This document shows positions 1 through 7,625 of a stretch of DNA of 11,346 nt, in pieces. The notes below the pieces were generated by a model, which did no database searches, was not told the DNA's origin, and saw only the letters and a program-made list of their open reading frames with translations. The translations under genes and the position numbers were made by a program. Numbering within the stretch: position 1 is the first letter of the stretch; each line of letters opens with the position of its first letter. Origin of the DNA: Robiginitomaculum sp. (GTDB lineage: Bacteria > Pseudomonadota > Alphaproteobacteria > Caulobacterales > Maricaulaceae); assembly GCA_021647375.1 (NCBI GenBank), contig JAKIUV010000083.1, positions 1 through 11,346 on the forward strand, given 5' to 3'.

Positions 1-1700
1 CGGCGACCAGCGCGGACGGAGCCGTGGCAGGCCATGGTGCCGCAGACATGCTCGAAGCGCTCGTTTAGGGACAGGGTTTCGTCGGTGTCGCGCAAATCGT
101 CCGCCAAATCCCGCAGCAATCCTTGCACATCCATTTCGCCCAAAAGTGCCGGGGTTTCGCGCACACAGACCGCCCCGGCCCCGAACGGCTCTATTACTAA
201 TCCCATTTTGGCAAGCTCTTCTGCGCGGGACAAAACAAGCTGGGCGTCGCCCTCCCCGAGGTCAACAATATCAGGGATGAGCAAAGCTTGACGCTCTACG
301 CCTTTGTCGGCCATGGCGGTTTTCATGCGCTCATAAACCAGTCTTTCGTGGGCAGCGTGCTGGTCGACAATGATCATGCCGTCCACGGTTTGGGCAATGA
401 TATAGGTTTCGTGAAGTTGCGCCCGCGCCGCGCCGAGGGGTTTATCTGTAAAATCTTGTGCGGCAGGATGCGCAATGTGTTGTGTGGGTGCGAAATATTC
501 GGGCGCTTCTTCTACCTGTGCAGAAAAGCCGTCAATCAGCGGTTGGGTTTGCGCATTCGGAATTTGCGGTGCGCGATAATTTCCGAAGCCTGTACGGTGC
601 GCACCCAAAACGCCGCCGACTTGCGCACGGCCAAGCGCATAGGCACTGGTGGTAGTCGACGCCCTGTGCCCGGCCCCAGCCAGAGCGTGGCGAAGCGCAC
701 CGACGATAAGTCCGCGCACCATAGCCGGGTCGCGGAACCGCACTTCGGTCTTGGCCGGATGCACATTAACATCGACAAACTCAGTTGGAATATCCACATA
801 AAGCGCCACCACCGGATGCCGCCCACGGGCGAGGAAATCCTGGTAAGCACCGCGCACCGCACCGTAAAGAAGCTTATCCCTTACCGGGCGGTCATTGATA
901 AATAAATATTGATGGGTGCTAGAACCGCGCGAAAATGTTGGCAGGCCAGCAAACCCGGTGAGTTTGACGCCCTCTCTTTCCGCATCAATCGCCAGGGCGT
1001 TATCCTTGAAATCATGGCCAAGAATATCGGCGAGACGCTTAAGTCTACCCTCTTCATTATCAGTCTCTCTGGGCAGTGATAGACTTGCCCGCACCCCGTT
1101 GTGCAAACTAAACCCGACATCTGCCCGCGCCATGGCCAGGCGTTTGACCATGTCGGATATAGCCATACTTTCCGAGCGTTCGGTCTTGAGGAATTTCAGC
1201 CGCGCAGGTGTGGCGTAAAACAAATCCCGCACATCAACCCTTGTGCCGGACAAGCCAAAACGCGGTGCGGGCTTGGGGCCAGAAAGGTCGCCGCCGTCTA
1301 CGGATAATTCCCAAGCGGATTCGGCGTTTAATATTTGCGTGGTGATCGTTAGGCGCGACACGGAACCAATAGACGGGAGAGCTTCGCCGCGAAACCCCAT
1401 GCTCGCAATATTGAGGAGATCCCAATTACCGTCTGCGTCCGGTGATAATTTCGATGTGGCATGGCGTTCGATAGCCAGTAACAACTCCGCCTTGGTCATG
1501 CCTTTGCCGTCATCGGTAACGCTAAGACTTCGCCGCCCGCCAGCCTCATAGCGTATATCAATTTGGGTGGCTCCAGCGTCCAGCGCATTTTCGGCCAGCT
1601 CTTTGATGACACTAGCCGGACGCTCAACAACCTCACCCGCCGCAATGCGGTTAATGGTGTGCTGGGGCAGTCGGCGAATCGTTGGGGTTTGGTTAGTCAT
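1..1700 (-). CDS. mutL: DNA mismatch repair protein MutL, endonuclease type (3' end missing)
   Basis: MutL links MutS mismatch recognition to strand incision and excision in the cytoplasm. The frame is open from the ATG at 1700 to the left edge, giving 566 complete codons without a stop, so the gene is truncated by the window. The N-terminal GHKL ATPase is complete: ELAENALDAGA (residues 34-44), DDGKGM (63-68), MGFRGEAL (101-108), GTRVDVRDLFYATPAR (152-167) and VNVHPAKTEVRF (311-322). A Pro/Gln/Ala-rich linker follows. The C-terminal endonuclease domain shows DQHAAHERLVYE (446-457), the metal-binding DQHAxxExxxxE motif, and ACHGSVRAGR (557-566). A last CPHGRP-like motif would lie outside the window. 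Such MutLs nick DNA themselves and are usual where MutH is lacking, as in Alphaproteobacteria. It is the last gene of the same-strand ileS-lspA-DUF3035 series. No frameshift was seen: motifs from both ends lie in one frame. Confidence 0.97.
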   Translation of the reverse strand, partial: MTNQTPTIRRLPQHTINRIAAGEVVERPASVIKELAENALDAGATQIDIRYEAGGRRSLSVTDDGKGMTKAELLLAIERHATSKLSPDADGNWDLLNIASMGFRGEALPSIGSVSRLTITTQILNAESAWELSVDGGDLSGPKPAPRFGLSGTRVDVRDLFYATPARLKFLKTERSESMAISDMVKRLAMARADVGFSLHNGVRASLSLPRETDNEEGRLKRLADILGHDFKDNALAIDAEREGVKLTGFAGLPTFSRGSSTHQYLFINDRPVRDKLLYGAVRGAYQDFLARGRHPVVALYVDIPTEFVDVNVHPAKTEVRFRDPAMVRGLIVGALRHALAGAGHRASTTTSAYALGRAQVGGVLGAHRTGFGNYRAPQIPNAQTQPLIDGFSAQVEEAPEYFAPTQHIAHPAAQDFTDKPLGAARAQLHETYIIAQTVDGMIIVDQHAAHERLVYERMKTAMADKGVERQALLIPDIVDLGEGDAQLVLSRAEELAKMGLVIEPFGAGAVCVRETPALLGEMDVQGLLRDLADDLRDTDETLSLNERFEHVCGTMACHGSVRAGR

Positions 1701-1727
1701 TCAGTTTATGTACAGGCAAAAACCATT

Positions 1728-1853
1728 CTTGTCATCCCGGGCTTGCCCCGGGACCTCATACTATAATCAAATACGGAATATGCCTATATGACTAGATCCC
1801 GGCTCTGCACCGCTTTGCGGTTTGGCCGGGATGACAAGTATGATGACAAGTAT
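1728..1853. repeat. Palindromic intergenic repeat (GTCATCCCGG type) with a duplicated 12-bp end
   Basis: The element fills the gap between the lipoprotein gene and mutL. Its outer arms are a perfect 13-bp inverted repeat, CTTGTCATCCCGG (1728-1740) and CCGGGATGACAAG (1826-1838). Each half also folds alone. On the left TCCCGGG (1735-1741) pairs with CCCGGGA (1747-1753). On the right ATCCCGGC (1796-1803) pairs with GCCGGGAT (1825-1832), with an inner ACCGC/GCGGT stem (1809-1821). GATGACAAGTAT occurs twice in perfect tandem at 1830-1841 and 1842-1853. From memory, GTCATCCCGG palindromes are dispersed, non-coding repeats in many Alphaproteobacteria. The structure is seen directly; the family assignment is from knowledge. 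It could act as an attenuator or a 3'-end stabilising structure for the lipoprotein mRNA, but that is inference. Confidence 0.85.
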
Positions 1854-1867
1854 ATAGTTTTAAAGGC

Positions 1868-2404
1868 CTACAAACCCGGCAATTTAGCGCCACCGGGGCG
1901 GCGTATAATCTGTACTGGGTTACCGCCTGTGGCTGATTGCACGGCTTTTTGGCGGCGGGCTTCTTGGTCAGGGTCGAGGGGTTGACCGTCTAGGCCAATG
2001 GCTTGGCCATTTTTCCAAAATAGAATACGGTCCGCGAAACCACGGTTTTTGCGTTCGATAGAGTTCTGCCCGTCAATGATAACCCGTACAGCCGGGTCGG
2101 CTCTGCCGCCGCCAGCTTTGGCAATGAGAACTGCTTCACCAGCCGAAGGTTTAGCCGGGTCAATTTCACCGAGCAGGGCTTTGCGCGCCGCAACGGTGGC
2201 GTATTTTTCTTCGACATTCAACTCGCCTTCGCGGGGTGGGCGCAGATTATATTCCGGCGGCACGACGAGGGGCGGCTTGGTCAAGATGTTAAATTCATTG
2301 GGCGTGGTTTTGGTCATGCCGAGGGCTTTACCCGCAGAGGCACAGCCCGTACTAAGAAGCGCAGCACCAATAAGGCCAGCCAAGAGAAAATTACGTGATG
2401 TCAT
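1868..2404 (-). CDS. DUF3035 outer-membrane lipoprotein (BamF-type)
   Basis: A 178-residue predicted lipoprotein. The N-terminus is a short basic start, a hydrophobic stretch (about residues 6-18) and LLSTGC with the modified Cys at 21. Serine at -3 is less usual than leucine. The stretch TPNEFNILTKPPLVVPPEYN after about residue 34 is the hallmark I associate with DUF3035, an alphaproteobacterial family that has been described as BamF, an accessory lipoprotein of the BAM outer-membrane assembly complex. The remainder is Ala/Gly/Arg-rich and probably partly disordered. A TTAGGAGT ribosome site just before the ATG supports the start. It lies 62 bp downstream of lspA on the same strand, and LspA would cleave its signal peptide. 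I am confident of the family, less so of the BamF role. Confidence 0.85.
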   Translation of the reverse strand: MTSRNFLLAGLIGAALLSTGCASAGKALGMTKTTPNEFNILTKPPLVVPPEYNLRPPREGELNVEEKYATVAARKALLGEIDPAKPSAGEAVLIAKAGGGRADPAVRVIIDGQNSIERKNRGFADRILFWKNGQAIGLDGQPLDPDQEARRQKAVQSATGGNPVQIIRRPGGAKLPGL

Positions 2405-2466
2405 TATCGACTCCTAAGGTCATAACAGTTTAGGGGCTTCTAGCGAATAAAACCTGTCCTGCCAAG

Positions 2467-3015
2467 TTAACTTTTCGTATTTTCCTCAGCAGATACAGCC
2501 GCTTTTTTCTCCGCCCGCCACTGGAAAAACATGGACAATAACAAGCCTGCGACCCCAACATTAATCGACATATCCGCCACATTGAACACCCATTTAAAGC
2601 CGATGTCCGAGAAATTAAGAAAATCCGTAACCGCCCCGTAGAGCGCCCGGTCAATGGCATTGCCAATCGCCCCGCCGATGATGAAGCCCAAGGAAACAGA
2701 AATCAGCTTGCTCTTTTCCTTATTAAGCCAAGCCAGCAACACAATCGCCATAACAATAGCAAATACGGTCAGTGCATAACGGCCAATGTCCGCATGTTCG
2801 CGGAACAAGCCAAAACTGACCCCTTGGTTACAAACCAAAGATAAATCAAACACGGACGAAACCTCGATATGGTTACCCGGATAAGGATTAAGCGCACATA
2901 TATTATGGGGCACACCAAACTTTTTCAGCGCCCACGCTTTGGTTAGCTGGTCAAATGCGACGATTGCCGCCGGGATAAGACCGCCGTAAAGCCAGAGTTT
3001 CTTGCGGAGTTTCAT
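2467..3015 (-). CDS. lspA: Lipoprotein signal peptidase (signal peptidase II)
   Basis: An inner-membrane aspartyl protease that removes signal peptides from diacylglyceryl-modified prolipoproteins. The protein is 182 residues from the ATG at 3015, typical for the family. Four transmembrane stretches are apparent: about residues 8-25, 60-71 with flanks, 80-97 and 145-165, with a further hydrophobic run at 105-120. Family motifs are present: FDQLTK (21-26), NQGVSFG (63-69), GNAIDR with catalytic Asp122, and FNVADMSINVG with catalytic Asp148. The reading frame extends upstream to 3069, but AAGGAAA directly before the ATG at 3015 and the start of the membrane protein at MKLRKKLW favour this start. 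The longer form would add residues translated from a palindromic repeat. The C-terminal tail is charged. It sits between ileS and a lipoprotein gene; ileS-lspA linkage is common in bacteria. Confidence 0.97.
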   Translation of the reverse strand: MKLRKKLWLYGGLIPAAIVAFDQLTKAWALKKFGVPHNICALNPYPGNHIEVSSVFDLSLVCNQGVSFGLFREHADIGRYALTVFAIVMAIVLLAWLNKEKSKLISVSLGFIIGGAIGNAIDRALYGAVTDFLNFSDIGFKWVFNVADMSINVGVAGLLLSMFFQWRAEKKAAVSAEENTKS

Positions 3016-3036
3016 AGTATTTCCTTCAACATCACA

Positions 3037-3171
3037 CCCCCTCACCACGCTGTCGCGCGCCTCTCCCAATGGGAGAGGCTAGGTTCGCCGAACCCACACC
3101 ATTTATCCGGAAATGTGATGATAGTCGAGCCAACGTCTCCTCTCCCATAGGGAGAGGAACAAGGTGAGGGG
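3037..3171. repeat. Palindromic intergenic element with two CTCTCCC hairpins
   Basis: This element occupies nearly the whole ileS/lspA junction. The outer ends form an inverted repeat, CCCCTCACC (3038-3046) against GGTGAGGGG (3163-3171). Inside are two strong hairpins: CCTCTCCC/GGGAGAGG at 3060-3078, and a 9-bp stem TCCTCTCCC/GGGAGAGGA at 3138-3158 with a three-base loop. It differs in sequence from the repeat before mutL but has the same plan of two hairpins inside inverted ends. Repeats with CCCTCACC ends and CTCTCCC hairpins are widespread non-coding elements in Proteobacteria. The position suggests it could limit or terminate read-through from ileS, or protect the ileS mRNA 3' end. It has no T-tract, so a classical terminator is not supported. 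Confidence 0.8.
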
Positions 3172-3188
3172 ATGGGATGTAGATTGGA

Positions 3189-6100
3189 TTACCCATTCTT
3201 AGCATCCCATTGCTCAGTCGCCACCACATCGCGCGGGGTTATTGTTGCACCGTCTGCCGCTTTGAAATATTTCCATGAGCGTTCGCATTTTGTATAGGCA
3301 GGATCATTTCTTAAAGAACCTACCTTCCATGTCATACGGCTAGTTTTGCAGATTTCCCCATCTATTATTTCCTGAACAACAGGGTATTCCCCAGTCACTA
3401 CACATCTGCTAACAATTAGGTAATCTGCCAATGTGTCGTTTGGGTTTTCAGGGTTTGAATAAACAAACCGACCATCATCATCATCTCGTACATTGAAATT
3501 TTGATCTCCTATAATGCTTTTGATTGCATTTAGGTAATCTACTGAAAGATCGATCGTCAATGAACCCTCCAGAGAAGACCGAATTTCGCCTTTCGCGCGC
3601 TTAGGTTCCATTACTTCATTAACCGATTCACGTACATACAACACCAATTTCATATTTGCTGCTAGTTCATCATTGTTCCAGTCCGCAACATTATCTGGGA
3701 ATTCGTGTAGATGTACGGAACCGTTTTCATCATTATACCGTGTCTGCCAAACCTCTTCCATAGTAAAACTGAGGATTGGGGCTAGCCATAATGTTAGGCG
3801 GTTGAACAGCTTGTCCATGACGGTGCGGCAAGCGCGGCGTCTGGTGCTGTCGAGCGGGTCGCAGTACAGCGCATCCTTGCGGATATCGAAATAGAAGGCC
3901 GACAAATCATTGGTGCAAAAATTAAACAGAGCCGAATAGACTTTCTTAAAATCATGGGTTTTGTAGGCGACTTTGACCAGACCGTCCAGCTCGGACAATC
4001 TATGTAGCACCCATTTTTCCAGCGCAGGCATGTCTGAATAATCGACCGCGTCAGTGGTGTCATAACCGTCCAGCGCACCAATCATATAGCGCAGAGTATT
4101 GCGCAGTTTGCGGTAAGCGTCAGCAGCGGTTTTGATGATTTCGTCACCGATTCTAAGGTCGTCGGTAAAGTCGGATGAGGCTACCCACAGGCGTAAAATA
4201 TCGGCACCATATTGGCGGATGATTTGCTCGGGCGCGATAGTGTTGCCGAGAGATTTACTCATCTTTCGACCATCTTCGGCCATGACAAATCCGTGGGTTA
4301 GCACGGCTTTGTAGGGCGCTTCACCGTAATTGGCGCAGCTTTCGAGGAGTGAGCTTTGGAACCAGCCCCGGTGTTGGTCTGTGCCTTCTAAATATAAGTC
4401 CGCACGGTCTTCGAGGTCATCACGTTGCTTGAGGCAAAACGCATGGGTCGAGCCGCTGTCAAACCAGACATCGAGAATGTCGGTTACTTTCGTCCAACCG
4501 TCATTGTCATCAGGCATGAAAGTTTCGAGGGTTGTATCGAACCAACCGTCAACACCGTGCGCTTCAACGGCGGCGAGGATACGGGCATTGATAGCATCCG
4601 CATCAGCGCGTTCAGTATGTAAAGCGCCGTCCGCGTCTACCATCAAAGTAATCGGCACACCCCAATTGCGTTGACGGGAGATGAGCCAATCGGGACGATC
4701 TTCGACCATAGCACGGATACGATTTTCACCCCGCGCCGGATACCAAGTGGTTTCTTTTATGGCCGCCAGTGCTTTACCGCGCAGATCGTCTTTCGACATA
4801 GAGACAAACCATTGCGGCGTGGCGCGGCGGATAACCGGAGCCTTGGAACGCCAGCTATGAGCATCGCGCAACATGGTAATCCCGCGCGCCAAAAGATTGC
4901 CGCACTCCATCAGAGCCTTCAGGACTTCGGGATTAGCCTTACCGTCCTGCCCGCGTTTTTTCCCGCTAGTGCGGATAACATCCAGACCTTGGAACCGTTC
5001 CGGCATGATGTCAGTATAACAGCCATCATCGTCGAGGGTCATGGGCACGACAGGATCAATATAGCCAGATTTTTCGAATTGCTTTTGATTTGACATCCAA
5101 ACAGCGTAGTCATCCTCACCATGCGATGGGGCCGTATGAACAAATCCCGTTCCCGCTTCTCCAGTAACATGTTGCCCACTTAGTAATGGAACCCAAAAAT
5201 CGAACTTTCCTTCCGAAAATTCCATGTTTTTCAATGGATGAAAACATAAATACCCTCTTGGATCCACACCCATTATACGTGTCCATGATGAAATTTTAGC
5301 GGCGTTTTTGACCGAATCTGACAGAGTGTCGGCTAAAATGAATCTTTCTCCTACTTCAGCCCATGGCTTAAAACCTAACTCTTCTTCACTTTGCATTTCT
5401 GTTACTTCATATAAGCCGTATTTTAGATTAGGCGAGAAACTAACAGCTCTATTAGCAGGGATAGTCCAAGGGGTCGTTGTCCAAATAACGATCGATGCCT
5501 TGTCTTGGATGCTTTCGATAACACCGCTACCCTCAGTTTGAACTCCAACAAAATGAACAGGAAATTTAACATATATCTGCGTAGCCCTGCGGTCAGCATA
5601 TTCCACTTCGGCTTCGGCCAACGCCGTGCGCTCAACCGGCGACCACATGATGGGTTTTGAGCCACGGTATAATTGACCGGAGCTGGCGATTTTCAAAAGC
5701 TCGCCGCAGATGATGGACTCACTCTTAAACTCCATGGTTTTGTAGGGATTGTCCCAATCCCCAATGACGCCGAGGCGTTTAAACTCTTCGCGTTGCACAC
5801 CAAGCCACTCGCCCGCATATTCGCGGCAGCGTTTGCGAAATTCGCTGCCCGGTACTTGGTCTTTGGTGCGGCCCTTGCCTCTAAATTCTTCTTCGACTTT
5901 CCATTCGATGGGAAGCCCGTGGCAATCCCAGCCCGGCACATAATTGGCATTATAGCCAAGGCCTTGATGGGCTTTGACCACGATGTCTTTGAGAATTTTA
6001 TTCATGGCCGTACCGATATGGATATGACCATTGGCATAGGGCGGGCCGTCGTGCAGCACATAGGTCGGCTTGTCTTTGCTCTGCTTGCGCAAAGTGTTAT

Positions 6101-6242
6101 ATAAATCAATTTTATCCCAATGGGCGAGCCATTCAGGTTCCTTGCGGGGCAGTCCCGCACGCATAGGGAAATCGGTTTTTGGAAGGAATAAAGTTTCGCG
6201 GTAATCGCGCGGCGCTTCATTGTTGTTTGGTGTATCAGTCAT
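3189..6242 (-). CDS. ileS: Isoleucine--tRNA ligase
   Basis: Charges tRNA-Ile with isoleucine in the cytoplasm and hydrolyses mischarged valine. The 1017 residues are rather long for a bacterial IleS. The class I catalytic site is seen in PPYANGHIHIGT (67-78, the HIGH motif with Thr last, a variant I recall in related enzymes) and KMSKS (660-664). The inserted editing domain spans roughly residues 200-400 and carries WTTTPWTIPANRA (254-266) and GTGFVHTAPSHGEDD (364-378). DVWFDSGSTH (591-600) and EGTDQHRGWFQSS (619-631) are also typical. The anticodon-binding region follows, then a tail with KCERSW (985-990), a degenerate remnant of a zinc-type KCxRCW. Two parts of the gene, coding residues about 222-388 and about 822-1017, are much more AT-rich than the rest (see findings) without breaking the frame. 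The start ATG has only a weak AAAGAAA ribosome site. lspA follows on the same strand after a repeat. Confidence 0.97.
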   Translation of the reverse strand: MTDTPNNNEAPRDYRETLFLPKTDFPMRAGLPRKEPEWLAHWDKIDLYNTLRKQSKDKPTYVLHDGPPYANGHIHIGTAMNKILKDIVVKAHQGLGYNANYVPGWDCHGLPIEWKVEEEFRGKGRTKDQVPGSEFRKRCREYAGEWLGVQREEFKRLGVIGDWDNPYKTMEFKSESIICGELLKIASSGQLYRGSKPIMWSPVERTALAEAEVEYADRRATQIYVKFPVHFVGVQTEGSGVIESIQDKASIVIWTTTPWTIPANRAVSFSPNLKYGLYEVTEMQSEEELGFKPWAEVGERFILADTLSDSVKNAAKISSWTRIMGVDPRGYLCFHPLKNMEFSEGKFDFWVPLLSGQHVTGEAGTGFVHTAPSHGEDDYAVWMSNQKQFEKSGYIDPVVPMTLDDDGCYTDIMPERFQGLDVIRTSGKKRGQDGKANPEVLKALMECGNLLARGITMLRDAHSWRSKAPVIRRATPQWFVSMSKDDLRGKALAAIKETTWYPARGENRIRAMVEDRPDWLISRQRNWGVPITLMVDADGALHTERADADAINARILAAVEAHGVDGWFDTTLETFMPDDNDGWTKVTDILDVWFDSGSTHAFCLKQRDDLEDRADLYLEGTDQHRGWFQSSLLESCANYGEAPYKAVLTHGFVMAEDGRKMSKSLGNTIAPEQIIRQYGADILRLWVASSDFTDDLRIGDEIIKTAADAYRKLRNTLRYMIGALDGYDTTDAVDYSDMPALEKWVLHRLSELDGLVKVAYKTHDFKKVYSALFNFCTNDLSAFYFDIRKDALYCDPLDSTRRRACRTVMDKLFNRLTLWLAPILSFTMEEVWQTRYNDENGSVHLHEFPDNVADWNNDELAANMKLVLYVRESVNEVMEPKRAKGEIRSSLEGSLTIDLSVDYLNAIKSIIGDQNFNVRDDDDGRFVYSNPENPNDTLADYLIVSRCVVTGEYPVVQEIIDGEICKTSRMTWKVGSLRNDPAYTKCERSWKYFKAADGATITPRDVVATEQWDAKNG

Positions 6243-6347
6243 GAGAATTTCTTTAAATTGGAAGTGTTAAGTATATAGCAATTGGATTCCCGGCGCTCTC
6301 TTAAGAGACCGGGCTAATAATTCGTATGCTTATATATATTTCCATTT
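6243..6347 (-). promoter_or_regulatory. Upstream region of ileS with an imperfect hairpin
   Basis: This 105-bp gap lies between the aminotransferase stop and the ileS start. It holds CCCGG (6289-6293) and CCGGG (6309-6313) enclosing the palindrome TCTCTTAAGAGA (6297-6308), with three unpaired bases on one side. No T-tract follows on either strand, so it is at best a weak terminator for the upstream gene. Reading towards ileS, TATATA at about 6272-6277 could be a -10 element, but I find no good -35 at proper spacing. No T-box-like leader is visible; those belong mainly to Gram-positive bacteria. Confidence is only in the hairpin and the AT-rich character. Confidence 0.35.
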
Positions 6348-7502
6348 TCATATGCGCGCCCTAGCATAGCCCAGCCCGGCAAACAAGCGTTCTATATCGG
6401 TATCGGTATTATATAGATGCGGGGTTATGCGCACAGCATTGCCGCGCACGGATACGAATATATTCTGCGCCGCCAGTTTCTCCGCCAGCCCGTCCGGCAC
6501 CCCTTCCTTATATTGCAACGCCACATAATGGGGCGAGCGGAAATTGTCTTCGGTAACGTGTAAGCCCAATTGGCGGGCAGTATTTGCGACCCGCGCATTC
6601 CTTGCGCCGAGTGTATGAGAGATATTCTCTACACCCCAATCCAGCAATTGTTGCAGGGAGGTACAGGCGGCCATGACCTGTGCCGGATTGGATTTCTCGC
6701 CCATATCAAAGCGTCTGGCACCCGGCTGGAACGCGTCTTGGTAATCGACCAGCCGGGAGAAATCCTCACTGCCTTTGCGGTTCATCCAATTATGCTCCAG
6801 CGGCACGCCGTCTTGCCATTCTGGTGCCACATATAAATAGGCCAGCGTATAAGGTCCCATCAGCCATTTATATCCGGCGGCAACCATGAAATCTGGCTGT
6901 ACTGCCTGAACATCGAACGGCATAGCCCCCAAAGACTGGGTTAAGTCCAGCACTAATTTTGCGTCAACGTCTCGCGCCGCCTTGCCGATAATTTCCACAT
7001 CCAGATAACCACCGTCAGCCCAATGGGTGGCGGGTAGTGCTACAATTTCTGTGCGCGCGCCCACGGCGTCCAAAACCGCTTTCGTCCAATCGCCATTTTC
7101 CCGGCGCTCTACGGTCACCATCTTGCCGCCGCAAGCTTTGGCCTTTTCGCGCCACGGATAAATATGGGACGGGAATTGATCTTTTAGGACAAGTATTTCA
7201 CCGCCTCGGCTCAAGGATATATTATTCGCCGCCACCTGAATGCCGTAACTGGCTGACGGCACCAGCGCCACATTATCGCTTTTCGTGTTGATCATCTTGG
7301 CGGCAAGTGCGCGGAGCTGTTCCGTATAGGTGAAAAAGCTGGAACCGCCATACGTCCACGGTTGGACTTTATACTGAATGCCCTGCCCCGCCGCATCCAC
7401 GGCTGGTGTCATCAGAGGCGACATATAGGCACAATTTAGATAAGCAATATCGTCCGGCATGTCGAACAAATGGCGCTGGTTTTTAAGTATGGTATTTGTC
7501 AT
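6348..7502 (-). CDS. Class V PLP-dependent aminotransferase-like protein
   Basis: A 384-residue fold-type I PLP enzyme of the aminotransferase class V / cysteine desulfurase-like superfamily. AAGYKWLMGP (208-217) carries the probable Schiff-base Lys212. LVLDLTQSLGAMP (183-195) supplies the Asp186 that contacts the PLP pyridine nitrogen, with Gln189 nearby. PATHWADGG (157-165) matches the strand before it. NCAYMSPL near the N-terminus (23-30) and the C-terminal VRGNAVRITPHLYNTDTDIERL-type segment are also usual. The substrate cannot be deduced; kynureninase-like, isopenicillin-epimerase-like and desulfurase-like enzymes share this layout, and no active-site cysteine loop typical of NifS/IscS is evident. 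The frame extends to 7544, but the ATG at 7502 follows an AGAGAGAG purine tract and leaves room for a promoter at 7524-7529, so it is preferred. It is a stand-alone unit upstream of ileS, divergent from the small membrane protein. Confidence 0.88.
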   Translation of the reverse strand: MTNTILKNQRHLFDMPDDIAYLNCAYMSPLMTPAVDAAGQGIQYKVQPWTYGGSSFFTYTEQLRALAAKMINTKSDNVALVPSASYGIQVAANNISLSRGGEILVLKDQFPSHIYPWREKAKACGGKMVTVERRENGDWTKAVLDAVGARTEIVALPATHWADGGYLDVEIIGKAARDVDAKLVLDLTQSLGAMPFDVQAVQPDFMVAAGYKWLMGPYTLAYLYVAPEWQDGVPLEHNWMNRKGSEDFSRLVDYQDAFQPGARRFDMGEKSNPAQVMAACTSLQQLLDWGVENISHTLGARNARVANTARQLGLHVTEDNFRSPHYVALQYKEGVPDGLAEKLAAQNIFVSVRGNAVRITPHLYNTDTDIERLFAGLGYARARI

Positions 7503-7523
7503 ATTTCTCTCTCTTACGCCTCT

Positions 7524-7529
7524 ATTATA
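7524..7529 (-). promoter_or_regulatory. Probable -10 box for the aminotransferase gene
   Basis: On the minus strand this reads TATAAT, an exact sigma-70-type -10 hexamer, preceded by GTG. It lies 21 bases before the chosen ATG at 7502, so transcription would start about 14-15 bases before the start codon, with the purine-rich ribosome site just downstream. No strong -35 is seen at 16-18 bp spacing; the bases there read roughly AATTCC/ATTCCT. The position also argues against the longer reading frame beginning at 7544, which would contain the promoter. Confidence 0.5.
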
Positions 7530-7580
7530 CACGCTTGCGCACAACAGGAATTAGTTTTTGGCCAGATTGTGGCTTGGTTC

Positions 7581-7614
7581 TTGCGAAGTGAATTGTGAAA
7601 ACGCAAATCACTTC
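7581..7614 (+). promoter_or_regulatory. Crossing inverted repeats in the 5' leader of the small membrane protein
   Basis: Two complementary pairs overlap in the leader just before the ribosome site. TTGCG (7581-7585) can pair with CGCAA (7602-7606), and GAAGTGA (7585-7591) can pair with TCACTTC (7608-7614). The pairs interleave, so they could form either alternative hairpins or a small pseudoknot. The second stem ends right at the AGGAGT ribosome site (7615-7620). The pairing is read directly from the sequence; any role in translation control is inference. Confidence 0.35.
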
Positions 7615-7625
7615 AGGAGTGTATC

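Noticed and set aside
536..862. 108-codon minus-strand open frame inside mutL
   Set aside because: It is in a different frame from the MutL motifs (VNVHPAK at 770 and DQHA near 365 share the frame of the ATG at 1700), so it is a shadow.
288..905. 205-codon plus-strand open frame
   Set aside because: It lies fully antisense to mutL, whose conserved motifs occupy the opposite strand throughout; it has Arg/His-rich shadow composition.
1..1700. Possible frameshift or pseudogene in mutL
   Set aside because: Motifs at 1570, 1500, 770, 365 and 32 all lie in the same frame; the absence of a stop only reflects the window edge.
3016..3069. Longer lspA start at 3069
   Set aside because: The extra residues would be translated from the palindromic repeat, and the ATG at 3015 has a good AAGGA ribosome site.
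5673..6104. 143-codon plus-strand frame over ileS
   Set aside because: Antisense to the catalytic N-terminal part of IleS, with no ribosome site or recognisable domain.
6286..6313. Intrinsic terminator before ileS
   Set aside because: The hairpin is imperfect and has no T-tract on either strand, so it is only described as part of the upstream region.
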